In this document: positions 57,192 to 64,000 of the stretch, piece after piece
Layout: every line of letters begins with the position of its first letter
Position numbering within the stretch: the first letter of the stretch is position 1
From: Oscillospiraceae bacterium
Lineage (GTDB): Bacteria; Bacillota; Clostridia; Oscillospirales; Acutalibacteraceae
Direction of reading: 5' to 3'
NCBI GenBank assembly: GCA_902796905.1
Contig: CADBQU010000004.1
Coordinates: 1-64,000, forward strand
Length of the DNA stretch: 64,000 nt
Made by a program: the position numbers and the translations under genes
Notes under the pieces: generated by a model
The model's database searches: none
Seen by the model: only the letters and a program-made list of their open reading frames with translations
What the model was told of the DNA's origin: nothing

Positions 57192-58100
57192 TTATTCTAT
57201 TATTCTTCCCTTTACGGCGTCGGACCCTGTCATTTTTTTACTGCCTTCGGGACAAATCAGTTTAAGTTCCAGCGAAGAACCGTTTTTGCAGGCTACAAAA
57301 GGTTTGCCGTTATTAATAAATACGGTTCCGGGAATATTATCGGTTTTGGGTCCTACCGAAGTTTCAAAAACTTTAATTCTGCGATTATTAAAAATAAAAC
57401 TGCAGCAAGGCCAAGGATTAAACCCTCTTACTAAATTATTTAATTCTTCACTGCTTTTATTAATAAAATCGAGCTCTCCCATTTTTTTGTTTATTATAGG
57501 CGCATATACCTTACATTCTCCCTGTTTAACGGGGTTTAATTTGTTGTCCTTTAAATCGTTTATAGTTTCTGTTAAAAGCTTTGCCGATAATGCACTTAAT
57601 TTATCGTGCAAAGTGCCTGCATTATCATTAGGGTCTATTGCAATTTTTTCCTGTTTTAAAATATCACCGGTGTCAAGACCTTCGTCCATTTGCATAGCGG
57701 TAATTCCCGTTTCTTTTTCTCCGCAAACAATAGACCATTGTATAGGACTGGCACCCCTTAAATTAGGTAATATTGAGGCATGCATATTAATACAACCGTA
57801 TTTAGGATATTCCAAAATGCTTTTGGGCAATATTTTACCGTAAGCCACTACAACAATAAGCTCCGGATTCAACTCTTTTATAATATTTAACGCTTCTTCG
57901 TTTTTTAATGTGTTTGGTTGGTAAACCGGAATATTGTTTTTTACGGCGCTTAATTTTACTTCACACGGAGTAATTACCTGTTTTCTGCCTACGGGTTTAT
58001 CTTGATTACAAAATACACCCACAACGTTTTCTTTGCTGTTTATTAAAGCTTCTAAACACGGAACCGAAAATTCTGGAGTTCCCATAAAAACTATTCTCAT
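57192..58100 (-). CDS. fmt: Methionyl-tRNA formyltransferase
   Basis: Formylates initiator Met-tRNA using 10-formyltetrahydrofolate. The N-terminal catalytic domain starts MRIVFMGTPEFSVPCLEAL; the active site is in NMHASILPNLRGASPIQW with Asn-His and the later Asp of MDEGLDTGDIL. The C-terminal OB domain binds tRNA (about residues 205-302). Length (302 residues) is a little short of the usual 310-315. It starts with a four-base overlap on def, so the formylation and deformylation genes are coupled. Confidence 0.96.
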   Translation of the reverse strand: MRIVFMGTPEFSVPCLEALINSKENVVGVFCNQDKPVGRKQVITPCEVKLSAVKNNIPVYQPNTLKNEEALNIIKELNPELIVVVAYGKILPKSILEYPKYGCINMHASILPNLRGASPIQWSIVCGEKETGITAMQMDEGLDTGDILKQEKIAIDPNDNAGTLHDKLSALSAKLLTETINDLKDNKLNPVKQGECKVYAPIINKKMGELDFINKSSEELNNLVRGFNPWPCCSFIFNNRRIKVFETSVGPKTDNIPGTVFINNGKPFVACKNGSSLELKLICPEGSKKMTGSDAVKGRIIE

Positions 58101-58549
58101 TGTTCCTTATATAACCTTTCTTTGTAAAGAATACCGTTTAAGTGGTCTATTTCGTGGCAAAAAGCCCTTGCTTTTAAACCTTCGCCCGAAATCGTAAATG
58201 TTTTACCGTTTCTGTCCTGAGCCCTTACCGTTACAAAAAAAGGACGTTCCGTTATACCGGTTTCTCCCGGAATGGATAAACATCCTTCAGGTTCGTGCTG
58301 AAGGCCCTTTTGTTCTATAATTACCGGATTAACAAGCTCTATTACTCCGTCGTCGTCTCCTACGTCTATAATACATATCCTTTTAAGTAAACCTATTTGG
58401 GGAGCTGCAAGACCCGCACCTTGGGCGTCTGCTAAAGTATCTGCCATATCGTCTAAAATCATTTTAAGCTTATCGTCAAAATCCAGCACCGATCTGCAAA
58501 CTTTTTTTAAAATGGGATCCCCTATTTTAACTATATTTCTTAATGCCAT
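58097..58549 (-). CDS. def: Peptide deformylase
   Basis: Removes the formyl group from new proteins. The three conserved motifs are all present: GAGLAAPQIG (about residues 45-54), EGCLSIPGE with metal-ligand Cys (about 91-99) and CHEIDHLNGIL with the two His ligands and catalytic Glu (about 133-143). At 150 residues it is a type I enzyme. Lies between priA and fmt as in B. subtilis. Confidence 0.97.
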   Translation of the reverse strand: MALRNIVKIGDPILKKVCRSVLDFDDKLKMILDDMADTLADAQGAGLAAPQIGLLKRICIIDVGDDDGVIELVNPVIIEQKGLQHEPEGCLSIPGETGITERPFFVTVRAQDRNGKTFTISGEGLKARAFCHEIDHLNGILYKERLYKEQ

Positions 58550-58583
58550 TTTATCTCCTTTTGTTTTGTAATAAGTAAAAATT

Positions 58584-61049
58584 TTACATTATATTTTCAG
58601 GATTAATATCTATAAACACAGCACATTTGCGCTCGTTATTGTAATATTCAAATAAAAATTCTTTTAGCATTTCCCTTAAATTTTTATTGTTTTTTGTTTT
58701 TAACAAAATCCTGTATCTGAATTTTTTACTTACATACGGAACGGTTGCCGCAGCCGGTCCCAATATTATAGCTTTTACATTGTGTCTTTCTATAAGCTGC
58801 GTTAAAATTTTTAAAGATTTTTTTGCCGCGTTTATTGTTACATCTTTAACTTCGCTGACAAACCCCAAAAGAACAATATCGCAATAAGGCGGGTAAATTA
58901 AAAGCTTACGCATTTTAATTTCTTCGTTAAAAAACATTTCATAATTTTGGTCTTTTGCCATTTTAATCACATTGCTGTTAGGGTTTAAAGTTTGTATAAC
59001 GGCTTTTCCGGGTTTTTTGCCCCTACCCGAACGCCCTACAACCTGCGTTAAAAGCGAAAAAGAACGCTCATACGATTTATAATCATCAAACATAATTGTA
59101 TTATCTGCCGAAAGTACGCCTACCAATGTTACCAACGGAAAATCCAATCCTTTCGCCACCATTTGCGTTCCTACCAAAATGTTATACTCTTTATTTGCAA
59201 AAGCGCTTAACTTTTCCTGAAAACTTTCTTTTGCGGCAGTGCTGTCTGCGTCTAATCTTAAAACTTTTGCTTCCTTAAATATAATTCCCAGCTCTTCGCA
59301 AGCCTTTTGCGTACCGAAACCGGAATATCTTAAAAGTTCATTCCCGCATTCAGGACATATTTTTGGATTGGCTTTGCTTGATCCGCAGTAATGGCACACT
59401 AAGCGGTTAATATCCGAATGATATGTCATAGAAATACTACAATTATCACATTTAAAAACATATCCGCATTTAGGACACGAAAGATAGGTATTATGTCCCC
59501 TGCGGTTAAGTAAAATTATAGCTTGTTCGCCGTTTTCCAATACGCTTTGTATTTCCTCTATTAAATAATTACTGAAAATACCTTTGTTTCCCGATTTTGT
59601 TTCTTTGGTCATATCTACCGTAATTACTTCCGGCAATAAAGCATTGTTGTAACGATTTAAAATTTTAAAAAGCGAATATTTGCCGTTTAAAGCCATAGCG
59701 TAGCTTTCAAACGAAGGAGTTGCGGACCCCAACAACAAAAGCGCATTATTTTTTGCACACCTGAACTTTGCCAGGTCTTTTGTATTAAATCTGGGAGCTT
59801 GCTCTGATTTATATGTATGCTCCTGTTCTTCGTCTATAATAATAATCCCTATATTTTCTATAGGCGCAAAAATTGCCGAGCGCGTACCTAAAACAACGCT
59901 TACCTCATTATTTTTGCAACGCCTGAATTCATCCATTTTTTGTCCGTTGGATAAAGCGCTGTGAAATACCGCCACCTTATCTCCGAATCTGCTTAAAAAT
60001 AAATTCAAAGTTTGCGGAGTTAAAGAAATTTCGGGAACCATAAAAATTGCGGTTTTACCTTTTTTTAAAACTTCTTCTATAAGCTTTAAATATACACTGG
60101 TTTTTCCGCTTCCGGTAATTCCGTATAAAAGCGCCGCATTTGGTTTTTCGTTAAAAAGCAACGATTTAAGCCCGTTAAAGCATTTTTCCTGCTCTTTATT
60201 TAAATTGATTTTTTTATTGTCTTTTTTAAAATTTTTAAGAGCCGTTCTGTAATATTCTTTTTCAAAAATATTAACTAAACCGTATTTTTCCAAATTTTTA
60301 ACGGTAGCAACCGAAACCCCCGAATAAAGCTCTATCTCTTTAAACGACGACGTTCCGTTTTCGTTTAAAAATTCCAAAGCCTTTTTTTGATTTGCAGTAA
60401 GCTTTTTATCGGATTTTATATCTGTGGCTTTGGCAAATTTTAAAGTTGCCACATTTAATTTCGGTACGGCCACATAGCTTTTTTTAACCATACCGCTTTT
60501 TAAAAGCATATTGTAAAGTTCGCTGTTTTCTTTTAAATTAAGCTTAGTTAAAAAAAACCTCGTTTCTATTTCGTTGCCGTTTGATTTAAGCAAATTTAAA
60601 ACTTCTGATTTAAAAGAACCGAAATCTTCCCCGGCATTTTCGTTTATCAAACAAAAACTTTCTTTTATATCTACTCCCATACCGTACGGTAAAATGCACT
60701 TTATCGCCTCAAAATAAGTACAAAAAGTACGCTCTTTTAAAAATTTTACCATTAAAAACATTTCTTCATTTAAAACGGGAGCATCGTCAATTACTTTTAT
60801 TACGGTTTTTAATTTAATATTTTGATTGGTGTTTTGAATTTCTTTTTCTGTTTTTTCTGCATTACCGTTTTCATCGTAATTCAAACAGTCAAAAATCATT
60901 CCCAATTTAGGCGAATTATAATATCCAAAAGGAACTATAACCCGACAACCCTGCAAATTTTGCCTTGCAAAGCTATCGGGCAATAAAAAGTCGTACTGTT
61001 TATCTATATTATAAATAACATTATCTACTACGACTTTAACTTTTTTCAT
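58584..61049 (-). CDS. priA: Primosomal helicase PriA
   Basis: Restarts stalled replication forks. The N-terminal DNA-binding domain is followed by a winged helix and the SF2 helicase core: Walker A in YGITGSGKTSVYLKL, Walker B IIIDEEQEHTYKSE (DEEQ), and later QVVGRSGRGKKPG. Between them lies the zinc region with paired cysteines (CPKCGYVFKCDNCS, CHYCGSS, CPECGNE). Length (821 residues) is somewhat above the 730-800 typical of the family. Its ATG overlaps the rpoZ stop by one base. Confidence 0.96.
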   Translation of the reverse strand: MKKVKVVVDNVIYNIDKQYDFLLPDSFARQNLQGCRVIVPFGYYNSPKLGMIFDCLNYDENGNAEKTEKEIQNTNQNIKLKTVIKVIDDAPVLNEEMFLMVKFLKERTFCTYFEAIKCILPYGMGVDIKESFCLINENAGEDFGSFKSEVLNLLKSNGNEIETRFFLTKLNLKENSELYNMLLKSGMVKKSYVAVPKLNVATLKFAKATDIKSDKKLTANQKKALEFLNENGTSSFKEIELYSGVSVATVKNLEKYGLVNIFEKEYYRTALKNFKKDNKKINLNKEQEKCFNGLKSLLFNEKPNAALLYGITGSGKTSVYLKLIEEVLKKGKTAIFMVPEISLTPQTLNLFLSRFGDKVAVFHSALSNGQKMDEFRRCKNNEVSVVLGTRSAIFAPIENIGIIIIDEEQEHTYKSEQAPRFNTKDLAKFRCAKNNALLLLGSATPSFESYAMALNGKYSLFKILNRYNNALLPEVITVDMTKETKSGNKGIFSNYLIEEIQSVLENGEQAIILLNRRGHNTYLSCPKCGYVFKCDNCSISMTYHSDINRLVCHYCGSSKANPKICPECGNELLRYSGFGTQKACEELGIIFKEAKVLRLDADSTAAKESFQEKLSAFANKEYNILVGTQMVAKGLDFPLVTLVGVLSADNTIMFDDYKSYERSFSLLTQVVGRSGRGKKPGKAVIQTLNPNSNVIKMAKDQNYEMFFNEEIKMRKLLIYPPYCDIVLLGFVSEVKDVTINAAKKSLKILTQLIERHNVKAIILGPAAATVPYVSKKFRYRILLKTKNNKNLREMLKEFLFEYYNNERKCAVFIDINPENIM

Positions 61050-61228
61050 TATAAAGCTCTGTCCTCGGCAATTTTATCTATTGCCAAACTAACCGACTTT
61101 TCGTATATACTGTCGGTATCGTCTTCGTGTAAAACAGCAATTTTTCTTGCTTCTTTTGCAACATCTAAAACCAATTTGTATCTGTTATCGCTGTTTTTGA
61201 TTAATTTTCCTATAGCCGGATCTAACAT
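61049..61228 (-). CDS. rpoZ: RNA polymerase omega subunit
   Basis: A 59-residue omega subunit that helps RNA polymerase assembly. The translation begins MLDPAIGKLIKNSDNRYKLV, continues DVAKEARKIAV and ends SLAIDKIAEDRAL; the SDNRYKLV-LDVAKEAR pattern is typical of omega. Position directly between gmk and priA is that of B. subtilis rpoZ. The start overlaps the gmk end by seven bases and the stop overlaps priA by one. It is shorter than Bacillus omega (67) and is easily overlooked. Confidence 0.92.
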   Translation of the reverse strand: MLDPAIGKLIKNSDNRYKLVLDVAKEARKIAVLHEDDTDSIYEKSVSLAIDKIAEDRAL

Positions 61229-61830
61229 GTTTTTTGCACCCTTTCAAGTAATTCTATTTGTCTTTCATACTTTAACCGATTACTTTTTATAATCGAATTT
61301 AAATCATTAACGGCTTTTTTTAAATCGTCATTACAAATTATATAATCAAATTCATTTGCACGGCTTATTTCGTCAAAAGCCTTATTTAAGCGTTTTTCTA
61401 TCTGTTCTTCCGTTTCGGTTCCTCTGCCGATTAAACGCTCTTTAAGCGTTTTTAAAGAAGGTGGAACTATAAAAACGGAAATAGCGTCCGGAAAAGATTT
61501 TCTTATATTACCTGCTCCGTTAACGTCAATTTCAACTATCATATCAATTCCGTTGTTTATTGCGTTTAAAACCGGCGTTTTCGGCGTTCCGTAATAATTT
61601 CCCAAATATTCGTTATATTCTAAAAATTCATTTTTATTTAAAAGATTTAAAAATTCTTCTTTTGATACATGATGGTATTTTGAGTCTTGTGTTTCATCTT
61701 TTCTCATCGGTCTTGAAACCGTAGACATTGAAAGTTTAATGTCTTTATTATCTTTTAAAAATTCATTTAATATTGTGTCTTTACCCGAACCGGACGGACC
61801 GGATAAAATAAACAATCTGCCTTTATTCAT
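61222..61830 (-). CDS. gmk: Guanylate kinase
   Basis: Phosphorylates GMP to GDP. P-loop FILSGPSGSGKDTIL at about residues 7-21, with Asp in place of the usual Ser after Lys; GMP-binding STVSRPMRKDE follows, then KYHHVSKEEF and IDVNGAGNIRKSFPD. Length (202 residues) is normal. Overlaps remA by eight bases at its start and rpoZ by seven at its end, as part of the yicC-remA-gmk-rpoZ string. Confidence 0.95.
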   Translation of the reverse strand: MNKGRLFILSGPSGSGKDTILNEFLKDNKDIKLSMSTVSRPMRKDETQDSKYHHVSKEEFLNLLNKNEFLEYNEYLGNYYGTPKTPVLNAINNGIDMIVEIDVNGAGNIRKSFPDAISVFIVPPSLKTLKERLIGRGTETEEQIEKRLNKAFDEISRANEFDYIICNDDLKKAVNDLNSIIKSNRLKYERQIELLERVQKTC

Positions 61831-62071
61831 TTATATCTTCCTCTGATGTTCTTTGCTTTATGCTTTCTACCGTAAGACAAGATAATATTATTTGGTCGTT
61901 TTCGGTAAATATAACGCTGCGGGTTTTTCTTCCCGAAGAAGCGTCTATAAGTTTCATATCTTCTTTTGCTTTTTGTATCATTCTTTTTATGGGCGCCGCA
62001 TCCGGAGATACAACCGCCACAATTTTTTCTCCCGATACAAAATTATCCAAACCAATATTTATAAGTTTCAT
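61823..62071 (-). CDS. remA: RemA-family (DUF370) regulator
   Basis: An 82-residue RemA/YlzA-like protein. It is a DNA-binding regulator of biofilm matrix genes in B. subtilis. The family features GLDNFVSGEKIVAVVSPDAA, PIKRMIQKAKEDMKLIDAS and the basic GRKTRSVIF are clear. The same gene lies between yloC and gmk in B. subtilis. The role in this organism is inferred from the homologue. Confidence 0.9.
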   Translation of the reverse strand: MKLINIGLDNFVSGEKIVAVVSPDAAPIKRMIQKAKEDMKLIDASSGRKTRSVIFTENDQIILSCLTVESIKQRTSEEDINE

Positions 62072-62129
62072 ATATGTTCTCTCTGTATAAATTTAATTTT
62101 TTTGTTTTTTACTGAATTTATATAAATTT

Positions 62130-63029
62130 TTATTCAATATTTTGTATTTGTTCTCTTATTTTCTCTATTGTGGTTTTAATTTCTATTACTTTTTTTGCAA
62201 TATCGCTGTCCTGAGCTTTAGAACCTATGGTATTGGCTTCTCTGTTCATTTCCTGTACCAAAAAGTCAAGCTTTCTGCCTACTGCACCGTCTCCGTTCAA
62301 AATTTCCTTCATTTGCGCTATATGACTTCTGAGTCTTACGGTTTCTTCATCCACCGCTATTTTATCGGCAAAAACAGCAACTTCCGTTATAATTCTTTGT
62401 TCGTCTATGTTAACCGAGCTTGTATTTAAGTTAAAGTTTTTAAATGTTTCTTCAATTCTTTCTTTTAACTTTTCTTCATAAGCCTTTAAAGTTTTCGGCG
62501 AAAGTTCTTCTATTAAAGCCACATTATTTAAAATATCATCCAGTTTAAGCAATAAATCCCGCTTTAAAGAACCGCCTTCGGTTTCACGCATGGCAATAAA
62601 AGAATCTATTGCATTATTGGCAAGATTTATTATAAATTCCGTTAATTCTTCTTCGTTTATTTCTTTATTTTCTATTAAAAAAGTATCGCTTTTACCCGCT
62701 AAATCGGAAACCGAAATTTCTCCCGCCAAATTATATGTGCTTTTTAATTGTTTTAAAGCATTTACATAACTTTCAACAAAACTGTTGTTTACCGAAATTT
62801 TTGTACTGTCCGAAGCACCGGAAAGCATAGAAATAAATACTTCTGTTTTTCCTCTGAAAATTCTTTCCTGAAATGTTTTTTTAAGCTTATCTTCCAAAAA
62901 GAAAAGAGTTTTTGGCATACGGCAGTTAAATTCAAAATATCTGTGATTTACAGCCTTAATTTCTATAGAAAAATTTATGTTGTTAAATACGCCTTCGCTT
63001 CTGCCGAAGCCTGTCATACTTCTTATCAA
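62130..63029 (-). CDS. yicC: YicC/YloC-family endoribonuclease
   Basis: A 299-residue member of the YicC/YloC family; E. coli YicC has been shown to act in small-RNA turnover. The start MIRSMTGFGRSEG is the family signature, IEIKAVNHRYFEFNCRMP follows, and the C-terminus has GRKLDFLVQEMNREANTIGSKAQD with the conserved Glu residues. It is the first gene of the operon that runs to thiN, with its own promoter behind the tyrS terminator. Confidence 0.93.
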   Translation of the reverse strand: MIRSMTGFGRSEGVFNNINFSIEIKAVNHRYFEFNCRMPKTLFFLEDKLKKTFQERIFRGKTEVFISMLSGASDSTKISVNNSFVESYVNALKQLKSTYNLAGEISVSDLAGKSDTFLIENKEINEEELTEFIINLANNAIDSFIAMRETEGGSLKRDLLLKLDDILNNVALIEELSPKTLKAYEEKLKERIEETFKNFNLNTSSVNIDEQRIITEVAVFADKIAVDEETVRLRSHIAQMKEILNGDGAVGRKLDFLVQEMNREANTIGSKAQDSDIAKKVIEIKTTIEKIREQIQNIE

Positions 63030-63065
63030 ATTATATACTTCCCTTTATATACATAATTATTTATT

Positions 63066-63094
63066 ATAATACCAAATTCAGGGCAAAAAGTCAA
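63066..63094 (-). promoter_or_regulatory. Promoter of the yicC-to-thiN operon
   Basis: Minus strand TTGACT, 17-base spacer, TATTAT (TATAAT three bases later). It lies just after the tyrS terminator and about 40 bases before yicC. Confidence 0.7.
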
Positions 63095-63097
63095 TAA

Positions 63098-63121
63098 AAA
63101 AACACCCGAAAACGGGTGTTT
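63098..63121 (-). terminator. Terminator after tyrS
   Basis: Minus strand AAACACCCG, four-base loop, CGGGTGTTT, then TTTTTTA. A standard intrinsic terminator. Confidence 0.88.
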
Positions 63122-63163
63122 AAAATTTAATTTTATTCTTTTTAATTAAGCAATAAATATTTT

Positions 63164-64000
63164 TTATAACAAAATTTTATGAAAAACTTTTTTGCCTTTT
63201 TTAATAACGACAAAGCCTTCTTTAAAATCTTCCGAAGTTAAGGTTTTGTAAGGGTCGGTTATTTTTTCATCGTTAACCGATATTCCACCTTGTTGTATTA
63301 ATCTTCTTCCCTCGCCTTTAGAAGGAATAAGACCTGCCAGCATCATTGCGTCCAACAGTCCCAAACCGTTTTCTATTTGGTCTGCCGCTATTTTTGTTGT
63401 AGGCATATTTTCTGCCGAAACCTTAGCGCCAAAAAGAGCTTTTGCCGATTCCTGTGCTTTTTCGGCTTCTTCTTTTCCGTGTATCATTTCGGTTAAAGCA
63501 TACGCCAATTTAGCTTTAACACTGTTTAATTCGCTGCCTTCAAGCTTTTCGTATTCCTTTATTTCTTCAAGCGAAATAAAGGTTAACATCTTCATACATT
63601 TTATAACATCGGCGTCATCAACATTTCTCCAATATTGATAAAAATCGTACGGAGAAGTCTTTTTCGGGTCTAACCATACCGCACCGTTTTCGGTTTTTCC
63701 CATTTTTTTACCGTCGCTTTTTAAAAGCAAATTAAAGGTCATACCGTAAGCGTCTTTACCGGTTTTTTTACGAATTAATTCAACGCCGCCTATAATGTTG
63801 CTCCACTGGTCATCTCCGCCCAATTCCAAAACACAGTTATATTCTTTATTTAAGCGTAAAAAGTCATAGCTTTGCATAAGCATATAGTTTAATTCAAAAA
63901 ACGTTAAACCTCTTTCCATTCTTTGCTTATAGCACTCTGCCGCCAACATTCTGTTAACGGAAAAATGCACACCAATATCTCTTATAAAATCAATATAATT
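63164..64000 (-). CDS. tyrS: Tyrosyl-tRNA synthetase (partial, N-terminus outside window)
   Basis: Charges tRNA-Tyr. The frame is open to the window edge (the last codons read into NYIDFIRDIGVHFSVN), so the start and the HIGH motif lie outside. Present are the Tyr-recognition region FELNYMLMQSYDFL, LGGDDQWSNI, the KMSKS-type loop as KKMGKTENG, and a C-terminal S4 RNA-binding domain (GLIPSKGEGRRLIQQGGISVNDEKI in its key part GEGRRLIQQGG). The visible part is about 279 residues of an expected 400-420. Confidence 0.95.
   Translation of the reverse strand, partial: NYIDFIRDIGVHFSVNRMLAAECYKQRMERGLTFFELNYMLMQSYDFLRLNKEYNCVLELGGDDQWSNIIGGVELIRKKTGKDAYGMTFNLLLKSDGKKMGKTENGAVWLDPKKTSPYDFYQYWRNVDDADVIKCMKMLTFISLEEIKEYEKLEGSELNSVKAKLAYALTEMIHGKEEAEKAQESAKALFGAKVSAENMPTTKIAADQIENGLGLLDAMMLAGLIPSKGEGRRLIQQGGISVNDEKITDPYKTLTSEDFKEGFVVIKKGKKVFHKILL

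Noticed and set aside
57072-57434. 120-codon + strand frame across the fmt 3' end
   Set aside because: Most of it is antisense to fmt, and it has no ribosome-binding site; only the non-coding patch at its start is retained as an element.

Overview
The window is AT-rich, densely coding DNA from an endospore-forming Clostridia-type Firmicute. The spore-formation evidence is direct: spo0A, spoIVB, yunB, a ylmC/ymxH-type gene and a 27-codon spoVM. The order yicC-remA-gmk-rpoZ-priA-def-fmt-rsmB-rlmN-prpC-prkC-rsgA-thiN-spoVM closely follows the Bacillus subtilis yloC-to-spoVM region, without coaBC and rpe. Type III glutamine synthetase, DapL-type lysine/DAP synthesis and a split ferredoxin-linked glutamate synthase fit an anaerobic gut-type clostridium. 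I cannot assign a genus. No rRNA, tRNA, CRISPR array, prophage or insertion sequence was recognised.

Layout. 0-9.5 kb (+ strand): a GT2 glycosyltransferase, a large membrane protein, a broken ABC-transporter chimera (- strand), a cytidylate-kinase-like protein, yunB, ligA, an orphan MacB/FtsX-type permease and a Xer recombinase. 9.6-15.2 kb (-): spo0A, an MscS channel and a pyrG-dapF-dapL operon with a cloverleaf-like inverted repeat between pyrG and dapF. 15.4-29.4 kb: a nitrogen-assimilation island. On the - strand lie the parts of a split glutamate synthase (amidotransferase, FMN domain with ferredoxin module, ferredoxin, FAD oxidoreductase, GXGXG domain), then GSI glnA and an ANTAR regulator. 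On the + strand lie GSIII, an Amt-PII fusion and asparagine synthetase. 29.6-31.4 kb (-): spoIVB and ylmC/ymxH. 31.5-46.3 kb (-): a surface-polysaccharide operon (two GT4s, LicD, an IspD/TarI-like cytidylyltransferase, GT2, an O-antigen ligase/polymerase-like protein, a flippase) running into addB-addA. 46.4-49.8 kb (+): two small membrane-associated proteins, rlmD and a DUF1796 gene with a nonsense codon. 50-63 kb (-): the conserved housekeeping operon. 63.2-64 kb: the C-terminal part of tyrS, cut by the window edge.

How it works together. The nitrogen island contains glutamine synthesis (GSI and GSIII), glutamate synthesis, ammonium uptake with a fused PII sensor, asparagine synthesis and an RNA-binding ANTAR protein. 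The non-coding DNA in the island matches this. Both glutamine/glutamate operons begin with a strong promoter followed by intrinsic terminators. Each terminator's 5' arm overlaps a small stem with a six-base loop having A at position 1 and G at position 4, the recognition pattern described for ANTAR proteins. The simplest reading is a local antitermination circuit: the ANTAR protein releases transcription of both divergent operons. The asparagine synthetase gene has a different control, a T-box-like leader. Its antiterminator-like helix is mutually exclusive with a helix covering the Shine-Dalgarno sequence, which suggests translational rather than transcriptional control.
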